This document shows positions 21,806 to 23,324 of a stretch of 23,324 nucleotides of DNA, one piece after another (the stretch's first letter is position 1; every line of letters begins with the position of its first letter). Both the position numbers and the translations under genes were made by a program. The stretch comes from an uncultured cyanobacterium (GTDB taxonomy: Bacteria; Cyanobacteriota; Cyanobacteriia; Cyanobacteriales; Chroococcidiopsidaceae). The notes beneath the pieces are model-generated. The model was not told the DNA's origin and did no database searches. It was given only the letters and a program-made list of their open reading frames with translations. The stretch spans positions 1-23,324 of the forward strand of contig CAMIFA010000072.1 in assembly GCA_946221495.1 (NCBI GenBank). Direction: 5' to 3'.

Positions 21806-23035
21806 ATGACGCTGCCACCTAAATTTTCTCCAGTTCCTACTGGCTGCTTGCAGATTTCTAATCCACCTGTGGGTGTAGATAATAACTCAATTAATTTTTC
21901 TTTAGTTATTCCGACTTACAACGAACGCGCAAATATTAAAAACATTGTTAAAAGCTTGAGTCAGCTACTAGATCAACGCATTCCTGAAAGCTACGAGCTA
22001 ATTGTAGTAGATGATGATAGTCCAGATCGAACCTGGGAAGTTGCTTTAGCGCTTATTCCGGAATATTCTCAGTTACGGGTAATGCGTCGTCAACATGAGC
22101 GGGGACTATCTTCGGCTGTAATTCGTGGCTGGCAAGTGGCAAGGGGGCAGTGTTTAGGAGTTATTGACGGCGATTTACAACACCCACCATACATCCTGTT
22201 GCAACTATTGAGTGCCATAGAGCAAGGAGCGGATTTAGCGGTTGCTAGTCGCCATGTAGAAGGCGGCGGAGTTAGTAGCTGGAGTTTTGTGAGACGGCTT
22301 TTATCGCGTGGGGCGCAGTTAGTAGGGTTAATTTTATTACCAGGAGTTTTAGGGCGGGTTTCAGATCCCATGAGTGGCTACTTTGTTGTGCATCGCAGTT
22401 GCGTTGCTGGTGTGACGCTGCATCCTCTAGGATACAAGATTTTAATTGAGGTACTCGGTCGCGGAAATGTCGGTTCTATTGCTGAAGTTGGTTACGTATT
22501 CCAAGAGCGTCAAGATGGGGAGAGCAAAGTTACTTGGAAGCAATATATAGAGTATTTACATCACTTGCTAAGATTACGCCTTTCTCAAGGGCGAATAGGT
22601 CGTTTTAGTCAGCGCTTCAATTTCCCAATTAAGCGTTTAATATCGTTTGGTTTGGTAGGTTTAAGTGGAGTATTTGTAGATATGGTACTGCTTTACTTAT
22701 TGAGTGATTCTACTACATTAAATCTGCCTCTAAATCCTAGTAAAATTATTGCCGCCGAGTTTGCTATTATTAATAATTTTTTGTGGAATGACAGTTGGAC
22801 TTTTGCTGATATTAGTAGTCAGCAACGGCAATGGCATCAACGTTGTAAGCGGTTTGTGAAATTTAATCTTATTTGTCTGGCGGGGTTGATGTTGAATTTA
22901 CTGATATTTAATTTAATTTATAAGTTTGTTTATGCCAATCGCTATATAGCAAATATAATTGCGATCGCAGTTGTCACGCTCTGGAACTTTTGGATTAACT
23001 TAAAGCTCAGTTGGCGAGTAACGCAAGTAAAATAA
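21806..23035 (+). CDS. GT2 polyprenol-phosphate sugar transferase fused to GtrA domain
   Basis: This is a 409-residue two-domain protein. Residues about 30-260 are a family 2 glycosyltransferase of the dolichol-phosphate mannosyltransferase type: FSLVIPTYNERANI, ELIVVDDDSPDRTW, GVIDGDLQHPP with the metal-binding acidic motif, SDPMSGYFVVHR, and GYKILIEVL. Residues about 285-405 are a GtrA-like domain with four membrane helices (RLISFGLVGLSGVFVDMVLL, then EFAIINNFLWNDSWTF). Such fusions load a sugar on a lipid carrier and help move it across the membrane for surface glycan decoration. The ATG at 21806 was chosen because an earlier TTG at 21731 would overlap the divergent cofH. The sugar is unknown. 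Confidence 0.9.
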   Translation: MTLPPKFSPVPTGCLQISNPPVGVDNNSINFSLVIPTYNERANIKNIVKSLSQLLDQRIPESYELIVVDDDSPDRTWEVALALIPEYSQLRVMRRQHERGLSSAVIRGWQVARGQCLGVIDGDLQHPPYILLQLLSAIEQGADLAVASRHVEGGGVSSWSFVRRLLSRGAQLVGLILLPGVLGRVSDPMSGYFVVHRSCVAGVTLHPLGYKILIEVLGRGNVGSIAEVGYVFQERQDGESKVTWKQYIEYLHHLLRLRLSQGRIGRFSQRFNFPIKRLISFGLVGLSGVFVDMVLLYLLSDSTTLNLPLNPSKIIAAEFAIINNFLWNDSWTFADISSQQRQWHQRCKRFVKFNLICLAGLMLNLLIFNLIYKFVYANRYIANIIAIAVVTLWNFWINLKLSWRVTQVK

Positions 23036-23156
23036 AGGACTAGGCACTAAGTTAACGGGATTAACAGCGATCGCCCCAATTTATTAAGGGTGTAACTAAC
23101 AACTTGTGCTGATCTTCGTAATTTTAAGCATTAAGCTAACTAAATAAAACTATGAC

Positions 23157-23324
23157 ATGACAACATTTCAAATTAAACTTTTAGCCGTAATCTTAATGGT
23201 GTGTGACCATATAGGAGCAGTTATTTTTCCTAAAATACTTATTCTCAGGTTTTTAGGAAGATTAAGTTTTCCCATATTTGCATGGCTGATTGGTCAAGGA
23301 GAAAAATACACTAATAATTTTAAA
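23157..23324 (+). CDS. TraX-family membrane protein, 5' fragment
   Basis: The ATG at 23157 opens a frame of 56 codons that runs off the window. It begins MTTFQIKLLAVILMVCDHIG and continues FPKILILRFLGRLSFPIFAW and LIGQGEKYT. The order 'K..A...M..DHIG', then 'R..GRLSFPIFA', is the TraX family signature; the founding member is an F-pilin N-acetyltransferase, but chromosomal homologues are common and of unknown role. Distance to the previous gene is 121 bp on the same strand. The rest of the gene is outside the window. Confidence 0.75.
   Translation, partial: MTTFQIKLLAVILMVCDHIGAVIFPKILILRFLGRLSFPIFAWLIGQGEKYTNNFK

Noticed and set aside
1..23324. CRISPR array, tRNA, rRNA, insertion sequence or prophage genes
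   Set aside because: No regularly spaced direct repeats, cloverleaf, transposase, integrase or terminal inverted repeats were seen on either strand.
23157..23324. TraX as evidence for a conjugative element
   Set aside because: TraX-family proteins are widespread on bacterial chromosomes, and no other transfer genes are present here.

Overview
The window is chromosomal DNA from a cyanobacterium. The evidence is the gene set (rbcR, ndhF1 and ndhD1 of the photosynthetic NDH-1 complex, psb27, cofH), more than twenty copies of the HIP1 octamer GCGATCGC on both sides of and inside genes, heptamer short tandem repeats, and the frequent lack of Shine-Dalgarno sites. It looks like a freshwater or terrestrial lineage (filamentous or Chroococcidiopsis/Gloeocapsa-like) rather than a marine picocyanobacterium. 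The genus is an inference only.

Layout. Positions 1-2221: the 5' end of an exbB-like gene (minus strand) diverges from a large tonB-like gene whose protein has a Gly/Thr/Ser repeat and an unusual arginine-rich tail. Positions 2391-4300: a Cof-type HAD phosphatase converges, across a shared hairpin, on an orphan protein resembling the C-terminal half of arginyl-tRNA synthetase. Positions 4591-5489: a Crp/Fnr regulator of the NtcA type, preceded by a near-ideal GTAN8TAC site. Positions 5698-9258 (minus strand): a probable three-gene operon of a 4-Cys, membrane-anchored Ser/Thr kinase followed by two tandem PstS-like, membrane-anchored binding proteins.

Positions 9312-16116 form the photosynthesis core: rbcR (minus) diverges from an NnrU/Z-ISO-like membrane protein, then an atypical thioredoxin (WCGLC), ndhF1 and ndhD1, ending in a strong intrinsic terminator. 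Positions 16367-17841 hold a compact two-gene cassette of unrecognised function: a glycine-zipper/coiled-coil membrane protein and a small coiled-coil partner. Both have strong Shine-Dalgarno sites and they are 2 bp apart. This is the best candidate here for an undescribed system. Positions 17959-21737 (minus): an exported GH10-like glycosidase-fold protein, the photosystem II assembly lipoprotein Psb27, and CofH of deazaflavin (F0) synthesis. Positions 21806-23324 (plus): a GT2 glycosyltransferase fused to a GtrA domain, and the 5' end of a TraX-family membrane protein cut by the window edge.

The intergenic regions carry several palindromes and repeats, including one GC-rich hairpin element present twice in opposite orientations (near 14.4 kb and 20.46 kb). 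No tRNA, rRNA, CRISPR array, insertion sequence or integrase was seen.
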